Source: Clusia tigrina (Eukaryota; Arthropoda; Insecta; Diptera; Clusiidae). Taken from it: DNA of 64,000 bases. The notes beneath the pieces are model-generated. The model was not told the origin of the DNA. It made no database searches and worked only from the letters and a program-made list of their open reading frames with translations. Made by a program: the position numbers and the translations under genes. Where the stretch lies: assembly GCA_920105625.2 (NCBI GenBank), contig OV050030.1, positions 315,257,289-315,321,288 of the forward strand. The letters run 5' to 3'. Shown here in pieces: positions 10,190 to 23,653 of the stretch; the stretch's first letter is position 1, and every line of letters begins with the position of its first letter.

Positions 10190-10364
10190 TGTTAACAATA
10201 TTTATCACATTATATCCCACTGTGTTTACCTCCAATACTTCTACTGTATTTACTTCCAATACTTCTTTACTTAAGTACACACATGCTACATGTACAAACA
10301 TATGTATACTATTAATAAAGTTAGTTCTCTACAAACACTCAAACCTTTCGGTCTAGTTTTATGA
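10190..10364 (+). repeat. Copia LTR between units 2 and 3
   Basis: Single LTR at the array period; no target duplication on either side. Confidence 0.8.
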
Positions 10365-10486
10365 GGTTATGGGCCCAGACACGAAAGTAAAGTTAAAGTA
10401 AAGTTTTTTTTTGGAAATTATCTGGACAGAACGTAAAGTTTTTGATAATTGTTATTTACAAAAAAATTTAAATTAAAAAAAACAAC

Positions 10487-13123
10487 ATGGAAAGCAATTT
10501 GGCAAGAATTGAAAAATTAGAAAGAGCCGACCAATGGAATATGTGGCGTTTTCAAATTAAGGTAATTCTGAACGCAGGTGACTTGTGGCAGTGTATATCT
10601 GATGAACCAATCACGGTAGCTGCGGGTACAAATGCCGGGGCAGGAGCTGATAATAAAACTGTAGGTGAACCCAGGGGCGTGGTACGGGATGCGAAGTGGT
10701 TGAGAAGTGATAGCAAGGCTCAACAAATTATCGTATTGTCAGTTGGACAGCAACCACTTCAGCATATAATGAATTGCAAGACAGCAAAAGAAATGTGGCA
10801 AAAACTCGAAAACGTGTACGAATGTAAATCCGCGTCGACTGTACACAGGTTACAACAAAAATTCTACAGTTTTGAAAAAGACCCTGAGGATGATGTTGCT
10901 TTACATATTTCAAAGCTGGAATCGCTTGTGTCGCAGCTGAAGGATGTTGGTGAAGCTGTTTCATCATCAATGGTAATAACAAAAATATTGATGACTCTTC
11001 CTTCGAGTTTCTCTCATTTTTACAGTGCATGGGAGTCGACGAGCCCTGAGCAACAGACGTTAGAAAATTTAACAGCGAGACTTGTGCTAGAAGAAGTTCG
11101 TATGAAGGCAAAGGTATGGATAGCGGCAATGCTCTTTTTGCAAAACAAAAGGCACACTCACAAAAATTTAAAAAGAACAATAACAATGCAGATGGTAAGT
11201 CTGGAAGATGTTTTTATTGCAAAAAGCCAGGGCACTGGAAACGTAACTGTAAAGCAAGAAAGAAGCAAACTGGTGAAGATCAAATGAAAGGCAGTGCATT
11301 TGTGTGTGAAGCGGAGGCGGCAAAAAGCATAGACGAAAAAGACGAATGGTATGTGGATTCGGGCGCAAGCGACCACATGATGAAAAACAAAAACTGGTTT
11401 GTCACTTACCAGCCATTTGATGTGGCTATGGATATTCGTTTGGGCAAAAACAACACTATTAAAGCTTATGGCAGAGGTGCGATCAACATAAAATCGTACA
11501 ACAACAACAAATGGATATGCAATCATTTAGCTAATGTGTTGTATGTACCAGAGCTTCGTTTGAATTTATTTTCGACAATTAGCGCGATGGATAAAGGGCT
11601 TCAAATGACATCGAATCATCAACGATGTGTTTTCTTAAAGAATGGAACTGCAGTGCTAGTGGGAGTTCGCGTTGATAAATTTTACAAACTGATTATTAAA
11701 ATTGATTTACCATCAAAACAAGTTGATAATTTTGTATTCTATACGAAAAGTAACGTACGTCCTATAAGTGAATGGCACAACAAATTGGCGCATCAAAACT
11801 TAGATCACTGTAAACGATTTCTTAAAAAAATTGGCATGCCTTATTCCGATGAAGACGATAATTTTTGTGATGCTTGTGTTTTAGGAAAACAGCATCGAAC
11901 GCCCTTTCCAATCAGTAAGAGCAAAACATCAGATGTTGGAGAAATTGTTCATGCGGATGTCTGTGGACCGATGGAGAAGATTTCAGTTGGTGGATCGAAA
12001 TACTTTCTTTTGCTAAAAGATGATTTTTCGCATTATCGAAAAGTATATTTTATTGAAGAAAAAAGTGAAGTCTTAAAGTACTTGGAACGATACACTGGCG
12101 ACGTTCAAATTGAAACGGGATGAAAAATCAAAATACTTCGTTCGGATAATGGACTTGAATTTATAAACAAAAATGTGGATTCACTACTGAGAAAAAATTG
12201 TATAACTCATCACAAAACGGTGCCATATAATCCAGAACAAAATGGATCTGCTGAACGTGAAATGCGTACTATTGTTGAATTAGCAAGAACAATGATAAAT
12301 GCTAAGAATCTGGACAAAAAGTTTTGGGCGGAGGCTGTTAATTGTGCTGTATACGTATTAAACAGAACAGGAACTACTTCGCAAAAAGGAATAACACCTT
12401 TTGAGCTGTGGTTTGGTAAGCAACCTAAAATAGACAATTTGCACGTTTTCGGCACGGAGGCATTTATTCATGTACCGAAGCAAAAGCGATTGAAGTGGGA
12501 TGCTAAATCCCAGAAAGGAATATTCGTTGGATATGCAGACGATATTAAGGGATTGAGAGTATACAATTCAAGAACAAACAAGGTGGACCTTTTCCCGAGA
12601 CGTCGCATTCAAAAATGAATTTGGAAAATCATCAGAAGCTGTGATGGATTTATCTACTGAGGATGCAGAACAAAATGAAGAAATGGCGAATGGTATAAAG
12701 CATCAACAATCAGAATCTTTGGAAAACAGTGATGATGAGGTATTCTGTGAAAGTCTTCCATTCTCAGATATCGACGTGCCGGGTGCTGAACAAAGACCTG
12801 AACCTGAGCAAAGTTTTATAAGTGACAGACTACGTAGTAAATCGACGAATCTCGACGTAAACAACGGTAACCAGCATAGCCAATCTGAATCGCCTAACGC
12901 ATTTCTAGCTGAGGGACACCTTTTTATGGCGAGCAGCCAAACCCCAACGAATTATCAGCATGCAAGAAGCTGCAAAGAAGCCAAAGAATGGAAACAGGCA
13001 ATGGATGAGGAAATCAATTCACTCAATGGCAACAAAACGTGGTTTTTGACTGAACTACCAAAAAAAGCTAAAGTCATCAGCACAAGATGGGTATACACGA
13101 TCAAAGATACTACTGAAAATTAA
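10487..13123 (+). pseudogene. Copia gag-protease-integrase, unit 3
   Basis: Same four breaks as the other units. Carries GCC (10528) in gag, shared with units 4 and 5. A private C-to-G change at 11175 falls in the asparagine-rich stretch before the zinc knuckle and replaces one Asn by Lys in that frame. Confidence 0.92.
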
Positions 13124-14533
13124 GAAAAACGATACAAAGCAAGATTAGTAGCTCGTAGATTTACTCAGGAATACGGGATTGATTATTTGGAGACTTTTAG
13201 TCCTGTGGCCAAGTTTACGTCGATAAGGGCTATCCTTTGTATAGCGGCAACGGAACAATTGAAATGGAAGCAGTTTGACATCAAAACAGCTTTTTTGTAT
13301 GGTGACATCCAGGAAGATATTTACGTTCATCAACCTGAAGGATATTCAGACAACACGGGGCGAGTTTGTAAATTGCTGAAAAGTTTATATGGATTAAAAC
13401 AAGCCTCAAGATGTTGGAATAAGACTTTTTCAACAATGCTTAAAAAATTCAGTCTGGTGGCAAGTAAAGCTGATAATTGCGTCTTCACTAACAAAGCTGG
13501 TGCAAAAAGATTGCTAATGGCTATTTACATCGATGATGGGCTAGTTGCGGCAGAAGATGAGGCAGACATAGATAAGCTTTTAGCATTCCTAAAGCATTCA
13601 TTCAGCATAAAAGTGTTCGAGGCTAGACATTTCCTTGGACTAGAAATTCGACAGTTGGCAGATGGCAGTCTACATGTAAACCAACATGGTTATGCAGAAA
13701 AGTTAATGAAGAAGTTCAACATGGATCAAGCCGATCCAGTTAGTACGCCCTGCGATATTTCGACAACTGGGCTAACATTCGCTGATGGTGCAGCAGTGTC
13801 GAGCTATCCGTATAGACAGGCGGTTGGTAGTTTGATGTATTTAATGCTAGCAACGCGACCAGACATAAGTTTTGCCGTTGGGTACGCTAGCAGATACCTG
13901 GAAAACCCGACAAATGCACATGTGAATGTCGTAAAGCGAATTTTCAAATATTTGAATGGCACAAAAGGGTATGGTATACTTTTTCCAACAAAAGGTTCCC
14001 TTGTTTTAAATTGTTTTAGCGATGCCGACTATGCTGGTGACGTCACTACAAGAAAATCAACCAGTGGACTTGTTATTATGGTGGGTTCAATGTGCATTGC
14101 ATGGGCATCACAGAGACAACTCTGCGTTGCATTGTCTAGTACCGAATCTGAATTTGTGGCAAGCTGCCAGGCCGTCAAAGAGCTTATGTGGATAAAACAA
14201 CTTTTACGCGATATACTTCCTGACGAATACCCAGAGACTAATCTGAATATGGACAATCAAGGAGCTATTCGATTAATTAAAAATCCAGAATATCATAAGC
14301 GAACAAAACATATTGATGTAAAATTTAATTTTATTAGAGAAGAATATGAAAGCAATCTGTTTAATATTAATTATGTTTCATCAAATCAGCAAGTGGCAGA
14401 TATTTTTACAAAGCCCTTAGTAAAAGAAAAATTTGTGCGTTTTAGACAACTCATGAATATTATTGAATTAAAAAAAAAAAAAACTAAGATATTAATGAAT
14501 CCTAAAAAGAAAAGGAAAAGAATTTATTTTTGA
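13124..14533 (+). CDS. Copia reverse transcriptase-RNase H, unit 3
   Basis: Open frame with the same Met/Leu variant pair (14091, 14121) and Ser codon as units 2 and 4. Confidence 0.92.
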   Translation, partial: EKRYKARLVARRFTQEYGIDYLETFSPVAKFTSIRAILCIAATEQLKWKQFDIKTAFLYGDIQEDIYVHQPEGYSDNTGRVCKLLKSLYGLKQASRCWNKTFSTMLKKFSLVASKADNCVFTNKAGAKRLLMAIYIDDGLVAAEDEADIDKLLAFLKHSFSIKVFEARHFLGLEIRQLADGSLHVNQHGYAEKLMKKFNMDQADPVSTPCDISTTGLTFADGAAVSSYPYRQAVGSLMYLMLATRPDISFAVGYASRYLENPTNAHVNVVKRIFKYLNGTKGYGILFPTKGSLVLNCFSDADYAGDVTTRKSTSGLVIMVGSMCIAWASQRQLCVALSSTESEFVASCQAVKELMWIKQLLRDILPDEYPETNLNMDNQGAIRLIKNPEYHKRTKHIDVKFNFIREEYESNLFNINYVSSNQQVADIFTKPLVKEKFVRFRQLMNIIELKKKKTKILMNPKKKRKRIYF

Positions 14534-14578
14534 TTTAATATTTTGAAATTAAAATGAAATGTATGATAAAAGTGGGAG

Positions 14579-14753
14579 TGTTAACAATATTTATCACATT
14601 ATATCCCACTGTGTTTACCTCCAATACTTCTACTGTATTTACTTCCAATACTTCTTTACTTAAGTACACACATGCTACATGTACAAACATATGTATACTA
14701 TTAATAAAGTTAGTTCTCTACAAACACTCAAACCTTTCGGTCTAGTTTTATGA
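14579..14753 (+). repeat. Copia LTR between units 3 and 4
   Basis: Single LTR at the array period, joining RNase H of one unit to the tRNA primer site of the next. Confidence 0.8.
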
Positions 14754-14875
14754 GGTTATGGGCCCAGACACGAAAGTAAAGTTAAAGTAAAGTTTTTTTT
14801 TGGAAATTATCTGGACAGAACGTAAAGTTTTTGATAATTGTTATTTACAAAAAAATTTAAATTAAAAAAAACAAC

Positions 14876-17512
14876 ATGGAAAGCAATTTGGCAAGAATTG
14901 AAAAATTAGAAAGAGCCGACCAATGGAATATGTGGCGTTTTCAAATTAAGGTAATTCTGAACGCAGGTGACTTGTGGCAGTGTATATCTGATGAACCAAT
15001 CACGGTAGCTGCGGGTACAAATGCCGGGGCAGGAGCTGATAATAAAACTGTAGGTGAACCCAGGGGCGTGGTACGGGATGCGAAGTGGTTGAGAAGTGAT
15101 AGCAAGGCTCAACAAATTATCGTATTGTCAGTTGGACAGCAACCACTTCAGCATATAATGAATTGCAAGACAGCAAAAGAAATGTGGCAAAAACTCGAAA
15201 ACGTGTACGAATGTAAATCCGCGTCGACTGTACACAGGTTACAACAAAAATTCTACAGTTTTGAAAAAGACCCTGAGGATGATGTTGCTTTACATATTTC
15301 AAAGCTGGAATCGCTTGTGTCGCAGCTGAAGGATGTTGGTGAAGCTGTTTCATCATCAATGGTAATAACAAAAATATTGATGACTCTTCCTTCGAGTTTC
15401 TCTCATTTTTACAGTGCATGGGAGTCGACGAGCCCTGAGCAACAGACGTTAGAAAATTTAACAGCGAGACTTGTGCTAGAAGAAGTTCGTATGAAGGCAA
15501 AGGTATGGATAGCGGCAATGCTCTTTTTGCAAAACAAAAGGCACACTCACAAAAATTTAAAAACAACAATAACAATGCAGATGGTAAGTCTGGAAGATGT
15601 TTTTATTGCAAAAAGCCAGGGCACTGGAAACGTAACTGTAAAGCAAGAAAGAAGCAAACTGGTGAAGATCAAATGAAAGGCAGTGCATTTGTGTGTGAAG
15701 CGGAGGCGGCAAAAAGCATAGACGAAAAAGACGAATGGTATGTGGATTCGGGCGCAAGCGACCACATGATGAAAAACAAAAACTGGTTTGTCACTTACCA
15801 GCCATTTGATGTGGCTATGGATATTCGTTTGGGCAAAAACAACACTATTAAAGCTTATGGCAGAGGTGCGATCAACATAAAATCGTACAACAACAACAAA
15901 TGGATATGCAATCATTTAGCTAATGTGTTGTATGTACCAGAGCTTCGTTTGAATTTATTTTCGACAATTAGCGCGATGGATAAAGGGCTTCAAATGACAT
16001 CGAATCATCAACGATGTGTTTTCTTAAAGAATGGAACTGCAGTGCTAGTGGGAGTTCGCGTTGATAAATTTTACAAACTGATTATTAAAATTGATTTACC
16101 ATCAAAACAAGTTGATAATTTTGTATTCTATACGAAAAGTAACGTACGTCCTATAAGTGAATGGCACAACAAATTGGCGCATCAAAACTTAGATCACTGT
16201 AAACGATTTCTTAAAAAAATTGGCATGCCTTATTCCGATGAAGACGATAATTTTTGTGATGCTTGTGTTTTAGGAAAACAGCATCGAACGCCCTTTCCAA
16301 TCAGTAAGAGCAAAACATCAGATGTTGGAGAAATTGTTCATGCGGATGTCTGTGGACCGATGGAGAAGATTTCAGTTGGTGGATCGAAATACTTTCTTTT
16401 GCTAAAAGATGATTTTTCGCATTATCGAAAAGTATATTTTATTGAAGAAAAAAGTGAAGTCTTAAAGTACTTGGAACGATACACTGGCGACGTTCAAATT
16501 GAAACGGGATGAAAAATCAAAATACTTCGTTCGGATAATGGACTTGAATTTATAAACAAAAATGTGGATTCACTACTGAGAAAAAATTGTATAACTCATC
16601 ACAAAACGGTGCCATATAATCCAGAACAAAATGGATCTGCTGAACGTGAAATGCGTACTATTGTTGAATTAGCAAGAACAATGATAAATGCTAAGAATCT
16701 GGACAAAAAGTTTTGGGCGGAGGCTGTTAATTGTGCTGTATACGTATTAAACAGAACAGGAACTACTTCGCAAAAAGGAATAACACCTTTTGAGCTGTGG
16801 TTTGGTAAGCAACCTAAAATAGACAATTTGCACGTTTTCGGCACGGAGGCATTTATTCATGTACCGAAGCAAAAGCGATTGAAGTGGGATGCTAAATCCC
16901 AGAAAGGAATATTCGTTGGATATGCAGACGATATTAAGGGATTGAGAGTATACAATTCAAGAACAAACAAGGTGGACCTTTTCCCGAGACGTCGCATTCA
17001 AAAATGAATTTGGAAAATCATCAGAAGCTGTGATGGATTTATCTACTGAGGATGCAGAACAAAATGAAGAAATGGCGAATGGTATAAAGCATCAACAATC
17101 AGAATCTTTGGAAAACAGTGATGATGAGGTATTCTGTGAAAGTCTTCCATTCTCAGATATCGACGTGCCGGGTGCTGAACAAAGACCTGAACCTGAGCAA
17201 AGTTTTATAAGTGACAGACTACGTAGTAAATCGACGAATCTCGACGTAAACAACGGTAACCAGCATAGCCAATCTGAATCGCCTAACGCATTTCTAGCTG
17301 AGGGACACCTTTTTATGGCGAGCAGCCAAACCCCAACGAATTATCAGCATGCAAGAAGCTGCAAAGAAGCCAAAGAATGGAAACAGGCAATGGATGAGGA
17401 AATCAATTCACTCAATGGCAACAAAACGTGGTTTTTGACTGAACTACCAAAAAAAGCTAAAGTCATCAGCACAAGATGGGTATACACGATCAAAGATACT
17501 ACTGAAAATTAA
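14876..17512 (+). pseudogene. Copia gag-protease-integrase, unit 4
   Basis: Same four breaks; GCC variant at 14917 in gag; integrase has Ile in KKIGMPY. Confidence 0.92.
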
Positions 17513-18922
17513 GAAAAACGATACAAAGCAAGATTAGTAGCTCGTAGATTTACTCAGGAATACGGGATTGATTATTTGGAGACTTTTAGTCCTGTGGCCA
17601 AGTTTACGTCGATAAGGGCTATCCTTTGTATAGCGGCAACGGAACAATTGAAATGGAAGCAGTTTGACATCAAAACAGCTTTTTTGTATGGTGACATCCA
17701 GGAAGATATTTACGTTCATCAACCTGAAGGATATTCAGACAACACGGGGCGAGTTTGTAAATTGCTGAAAAGTTTATATGGATTAAAACAAGCCTCAAGA
17801 TGTTGGAATAAGACTTTTTCAACAATGCTTAAAAAATTCAGTCTGGTGGCAAGTAAAGCTGATAATTGCGTCTTCACTAACAAAGCTGGTGCAAAAAGAT
17901 TGCTAATGGCTATTTACATCGATGATGGGCTAGTTGCGGCAGAAGATGAGGCAGACATAGATAAGCTTTTAGCATTCCTAAAGCATTCATTCAGCATAAA
18001 AGTGTTCGAGGCTAGACATTTCCTTGGACTAGAAATTCGACAGTTGGCAGATGGCAGTCTACATGTAAACCAACATGGTTATGCAGAAAAGTTAATGAAG
18101 AAGTTCAACATGGATCAAGCCGATCCAGTTAGTACGCCCTGCGATATTTCGACAACTGGGCTAACATTCGCTGATGGTGCAGCAGTGTCGAGCTATCCGT
18201 ATAGACAGGCGGTTGGTAGTTTGATGTATTTAATGCTAGCAACGCGACCAGACATAAGTTTTGCCGTTGGGTACGCTAGCAGATACCTGGAAAACCCGAC
18301 AAATGCACATGTGAATGTCGTAAAGCGAATTTTCAAATATTTGAATGGCACAAAAGGGTATGGTATACTTTTTCCAACAAAAGGTTCCCTTGTTTTAAAT
18401 TGTTTTAGCGATGCCGACTATGCTGGTGACGTCACTACAAGAAAATCAACCAGTGGACTTGTTATTATGGTGGGTTCAATGTGCATTGCATGGGCATCAC
18501 AGAGACAACTCTGCGTTGCATTGTCTAGTACCGAATCTGAATTTGTGGCAAGCTGCCAGGCCGTCAAAGAGCTTATGTGGATAAAACAACTTTTACGCGA
18601 TATACTTCCTGACGAATACCCAGAGACTAATCTGAATATGGACAATCAAGGAGCTATTCGATTAATTAAAAATCCAGAATATCATAAGCGAACAAAACAT
18701 ATTGATGTAAAATTTAATTTTATTAGAGAAGAATATGAAAGCAATCTGTTTAATATTAATTATGTTTCATCAAATCAGCAAGTGGCAGATATTTTTACAA
18801 AGCCCTTAGTAAAAGAAAAATTTGTGCGTTTTAGACAACTCATGAATATTATTGAATTAAAAAAAAAAAAAACTAAGATATTAATGAATCCTAAAAAGAA
18901 AAGGAAAAGAATTTATTTTTGA
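17513..18922 (+). CDS. Copia reverse transcriptase-RNase H, unit 4
   Basis: Open frame; Met/Leu pair (18480, 18510) and Ser codon. Last of the three consecutive units with this haplotype. Confidence 0.92.
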   Translation, partial: EKRYKARLVARRFTQEYGIDYLETFSPVAKFTSIRAILCIAATEQLKWKQFDIKTAFLYGDIQEDIYVHQPEGYSDNTGRVCKLLKSLYGLKQASRCWNKTFSTMLKKFSLVASKADNCVFTNKAGAKRLLMAIYIDDGLVAAEDEADIDKLLAFLKHSFSIKVFEARHFLGLEIRQLADGSLHVNQHGYAEKLMKKFNMDQADPVSTPCDISTTGLTFADGAAVSSYPYRQAVGSLMYLMLATRPDISFAVGYASRYLENPTNAHVNVVKRIFKYLNGTKGYGILFPTKGSLVLNCFSDADYAGDVTTRKSTSGLVIMVGSMCIAWASQRQLCVALSSTESEFVASCQAVKELMWIKQLLRDILPDEYPETNLNMDNQGAIRLIKNPEYHKRTKHIDVKFNFIREEYESNLFNINYVSSNQQVADIFTKPLVKEKFVRFRQLMNIIELKKKKTKILMNPKKKRKRIYF

Positions 18923-18967
18923 TTTAATATTTTGAAATTAAAATGAAATGTATGATAAAAGTGGGAG

Positions 18968-19142
18968 TGTTAACAATATTTATCACATTATATCCCACTG
19001 TGTTTACCTCCAATACTTCTACTGTATTTACTTCCAATACTTCTTTACTTAAGTACACACATGCTACATGTACAAACATATGTATACTATTAATAAAGTT
19101 AGTTCTCTACAAACACTCAAACCTTTCGGTCTAGTTTTATGA
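18968..19142 (+). repeat. Copia LTR between units 4 and 5
   Basis: Single LTR at the array period. Confidence 0.8.
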
Positions 19143-19264
19143 GGTTATGGGCCCAGACACGAAAGTAAAGTTAAAGTAAAGTTTTTTTTTGGAAATTATC
19201 TGGACAGAACGTAAAGTTTTTGATAATTGTTATTTACAAAAAAATTTAAATTAAAAAAAACAAC

Positions 19265-21901
19265 ATGGAAAGCAATTTGGCAAGAATTGAAAAATTAGAA
19301 AGAGCCGACCAATGGAATATGTGGCGTTTTCAAATTAAGGTAATTCTGAACGCAGGTGACTTGTGGCAGTGTATATCTGATGAACCAATCACGGTAGCTG
19401 CGGGTACAAATGCCGGGGCAGGAGCTGATAATAAAACTGTAGGTGAACCCAGGGGCGTGGTACGGGATGCGAAGTGGTTGAGAAGTGATAGCAAGGCTCA
19501 ACAAATTATCGTATTGTCAGTTGGACAGCAACCACTTCAGCATATAATGAATTGCAAGACAGCAAAAGAAATGTGGCAAAAACTCGAAAACGTGTACGAA
19601 TGTAAATCCGCGTCGACTGTACACAGGTTACAACAAAAATTCTACAGTTTTGAAAAAGACCCTGAGGATGATGTTGCTTTACATATTTCAAAGCTGGAAT
19701 CGCTTGTGTCGCAGCTGAAGGATGTTGGTGAAGCTGTTTCATCATCAATGGTAATAACAAAAATATTGATGACTCTTCCTTCGAGTTTCTCTCATTTTTA
19801 CAGTGCATGGGAGTCGACGAGCCCTGAGCAACAGACGTTAGAAAATTTAACAGCGAGACTTGTGCTAGAAGAAGTTCGTATGAAGGCAAAGGTATGGATA
19901 GCGGCAATGCTCTTTTTGCAAAACAAAAGGCACACTCACAAAAATTTAAAAACAACAATAACAATGCAGATGGTAAGTCTGGAAGATGTTTTTATTGCAA
20001 AAAGCCAGGGCACTGGAAACGTAACTGTAAAGCAAGAAAGAAGCAAACTGGTGAAGATCAAATGAAAGGCAGTGCATTTGTGTGTGAAGCGGAGGCGGCA
20101 AAAAGCATAGACGAAAAAGACGAATGGTATGTGGATTCGGGCGCAAGCGACCACATGATGAAAAACAAAAACTGGTTTGTCACTTACCAGCCATTTGATG
20201 TGGCTATGGATATTCGTTTGGGCAAAAACAACACTATTAAAGCTTATGGCAGAGGTGCGATCAACATAAAATCGTACAACAACAACAAATGGATATGCAA
20301 TCATTTAGCTAATGTGTTGTATGTACCAGAGCTTCGTTTGAATTTATTTTCGACAATTAGCGCGATGGATAAAGGGCTTCAAATGACATCGAATCATCAA
20401 CGATGTGTTTTCTTAAAGAATGGAACTGCAGTGCTAGTGGGAGTTCGCGTTGATAAATTTTACAAACTGATTATTAAAATTGATTTACCATCAAAACAAG
20501 TTGATAATTTTGTATTCTATACGAAAAGTAACGTACGTCCTATAAGTGAATGGCACAACAAATTGGCGCATCAAAACTTAGATCACTGTAAACGATTTCT
20601 TAAAAAATTTGGCATGCCTTATTCCGATGAAGACGATAATTTTTGTGATGCTTGTGTTTTAGGAAAACAGCATCGAACGCCCTTTCCAATCAGTAAGAGC
20701 AAAACATCAGATGTTGGAGAAATTGTTCATGCGGATGTCTGTGGACCGATGGAGAAGATTTCAGTTGGTGGATCGAAATACTTTCTTTTGCTAAAAGATG
20801 ATTTTTCGCATTATCGAAAAGTATATTTTATTGAAGAAAAAAGTGAAGTCTTAAAGTACTTGGAACGATACACTGGCGACGTTCAAATTGAAACGGGATG
20901 AAAAATCAAAATACTTCGTTCGGATAATGGACTTGAATTTATAAACAAAAATGTGGATTCACTACTGAGAAAAAATTGTATAACTCATCACAAAACGGTG
21001 CCATATAATCCAGAACAAAATGGATCTGCTGAACGTGAAATGCGTACTATTGTTGAATTAGCAAGAACAATGATAAATGCTAAGAATCTGGACAAAAAGT
21101 TTTGGGCGGAGGCTGTTAATTGTGCTGTATACGTATTAAACAGAACAGGAACTACTTCGCAAAAAGGAATAACACCTTTTGAGCTGTGGTTTGGTAAGCA
21201 ACCTAAAATAGACAATTTGCACGTTTTCGGCACGGAGGCATTTATTCATGTACCGAAGCAAAAGCGATTGAAGTGGGATGCTAAATCCCAGAAAGGAATA
21301 TTCGTTGGATATGCAGACGATATTAAGGGATTGAGAGTATACAATTCAAGAACAAACAAGGTGGACCTTTTCCCGAGACGTCGCATTCAAAAATGAATTT
21401 GGAAAATCATCAGAAGCTGTGATGGATTTATCTACTGAGGATGCAGAACAAAATGAAGAAATGGCGAATGGTATAAAGCATCAACAATCAGAATCTTTGG
21501 AAAACAGTGATGATGAGGTATTCTGTGAAAGTCTTCCATTCTCAGATATCGACGTGCCGGGTGCTGAACAAAGACCTGAACCTGAGCAAAGTTTTATAAG
21601 TGACAGACTACGTAGTAAATCGACGAATCTCGACGTAAACAACGGTAACCAGCATAGCCAATCTGAATCGCCTAACGCATTTCTAGCTGAGGGACACCTT
21701 TTTATGGCGAGCAGCCAAACCCCAACGAATTATCAGCATGCAAGAAGCTGCAAAGAAGCCAAAGAATGGAAACAGGCAATGGATGAGGAAATCAATTCAC
21801 TCAATGGCAACAAAACGTGGTTTTTGACTGAACTACCAAAAAAAGCTAAAGTCATCAGCACAAGATGGGTATACACGATCAAAGATACTACTGAAAATTA
21901 A
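19265..21901 (+). pseudogene. Copia gag-protease-integrase, unit 5
   Basis: Same four breaks; GCC variant at 19306. A to T at 20608 changes Ile to Phe (KKFGMPY) in the integrase zinc region; this is shared only with unit 7. Confidence 0.92.
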
Positions 21902-23311
21902 GAAAAACGATACAAAGCAAGATTAGTAGCTCGTAGATTTACTCAGGAATACGGGATTGATTATTTGGAGACTTTTAGTCCTGTGGCCAAGTTTACGTCG
22001 ATAAGGGCTATCCTTTGTATAGCGGCAACGGAACAATTGAAATGGAAGCAGTTTGACATCAAAACAGCTTTTTTGTATGGTGACATCCAGGAAGATATTT
22101 ACGTTCATCAACCTGAAGGATATTCAGACAACACGGGGCGAGTTTGTAAATTGCTGAAAAGTTTATATGGATTAAAACAAGCCTCAAGATGTTGGAATAA
22201 GACTTTTTCAACAATGCTTAAAAAATTCAGTCTGGTGGCAAGTAAAGCTGATAATTGCGTCTTCACTAACAAAGCTGGTGCAAAAAGATTGCTAATGGCT
22301 ATTTACATCGATGATGGGCTAGTTGCGGCAGAAGATGAGGCAGACATAGATAAGCTTTTAGCATTCCTAAAGCATTCATTCAGCATAAAAGTGTTCGAGG
22401 CTAGACATTTCCTTGGACTAGAAATTCGACAGTTGGCAGATGGCAGTCTACATGTAAACCAACATGGTTATGCAGAAAAGTTAATGAAGAAGTTCAACAT
22501 GGATCAAGCCGATCCAGTTAGTACGCCCTGCGATATTTCGACAACTGGGCTAACATTCGCTGATGGTGCAGCAGTGTCGAGCTATCCGTATAGACAGGCG
22601 GTTGGTAGTTTGATGTATTTAATGCTAGCAACGCGACCAGACATAAGTTTTGCCGTTGGGTACGCTAGCAGATACCTGGAAAACCCGACAAATGCACATG
22701 TGAATGTCGTAAAGCGAATTTTCAAATATTTGAATGGCACAAAAGGGTATGGTATACTTTTTCCAACAAAAGGTTCCCTTGTTTTAAATTGTTTTAGCGA
22801 TGCCGACTATGCTGGTGACGTCACTACAAGAAAATCAACCAGTGGACTTGTTATTATGGTGGGTTCAACGTGCATTGCATGGGCATCACAGAGACAACGC
22901 TGCGTTGCATTGTCTAGTACCGAATCTGAATTTGTGGCAAGCTGCCAGGCCGTCAAAGAGCTTATGTGGATAAAACAACTTTTACGTGATATACTTCCTG
23001 ACGAATACCCAGAGACTAATCTGAATATGGACAATCAAGGAGCTATTCGATTAATTAAAAATCCAGAATATCATAAGCGAACAAAACATATTGATGTAAA
23101 ATTTAATTTTATTAGAGAAGAATATGAAAGCAATCTGTTTAATATTAATTATGTTTCATCAAATCAGCAAGTGGCAGATATTTTTACAAAGCCCTTAGTA
23201 AAAGAAAAATTTGTGCGTTTTAGACAACTCATGAATATTATTGAATTAAAAAAAAAAAAAACTAAGATATTAATGAATCCTAAAAAGAAAAGGAAAAGAA
23301 TTTATTTTTGA
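21902..23311 (+). CDS. Copia reverse transcriptase-RNase H, unit 5
   Basis: Open frame. At the tracked variant sites it is the same as unit 0: Thr/Arg, T at 22987, Ser codon. Confidence 0.92.
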   Translation, partial: EKRYKARLVARRFTQEYGIDYLETFSPVAKFTSIRAILCIAATEQLKWKQFDIKTAFLYGDIQEDIYVHQPEGYSDNTGRVCKLLKSLYGLKQASRCWNKTFSTMLKKFSLVASKADNCVFTNKAGAKRLLMAIYIDDGLVAAEDEADIDKLLAFLKHSFSIKVFEARHFLGLEIRQLADGSLHVNQHGYAEKLMKKFNMDQADPVSTPCDISTTGLTFADGAAVSSYPYRQAVGSLMYLMLATRPDISFAVGYASRYLENPTNAHVNVVKRIFKYLNGTKGYGILFPTKGSLVLNCFSDADYAGDVTTRKSTSGLVIMVGSTCIAWASQRQRCVALSSTESEFVASCQAVKELMWIKQLLRDILPDEYPETNLNMDNQGAIRLIKNPEYHKRTKHIDVKFNFIREEYESNLFNINYVSSNQQVADIFTKPLVKEKFVRFRQLMNIIELKKKKTKILMNPKKKRKRIYF

Positions 23312-23356
23312 TTTAATATTTTGAAATTAAAATGAAATGTATGATAAAAGTGGGAG

Positions 23357-23531
23357 TGTTAACAATATTTATCACATTATATCCCACTGTGTTTACCTCC
23401 AATACTTCTACTGTATTTACTTCCAATACTTCTTTACTTAAGTACACACATGCTACATGTACAAACATATGTATACTATTAATAAAGTTAGTTCTCTACA
23501 AACACTCAAACCTTTCGGTCTAGTTTTATGA
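23357..23531 (+). repeat. Copia LTR between units 5 and 6
   Basis: Single LTR at the array period. Confidence 0.8.
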
Positions 23532-23653
23532 GGTTATGGGCCCAGACACGAAAGTAAAGTTAAAGTAAAGTTTTTTTTTGGAAATTATCTGGACAGAACG
23601 TAAAGTTTTTGATAATTGTTATTTACAAAAAAATTTAAATCAAAAAAAACAAC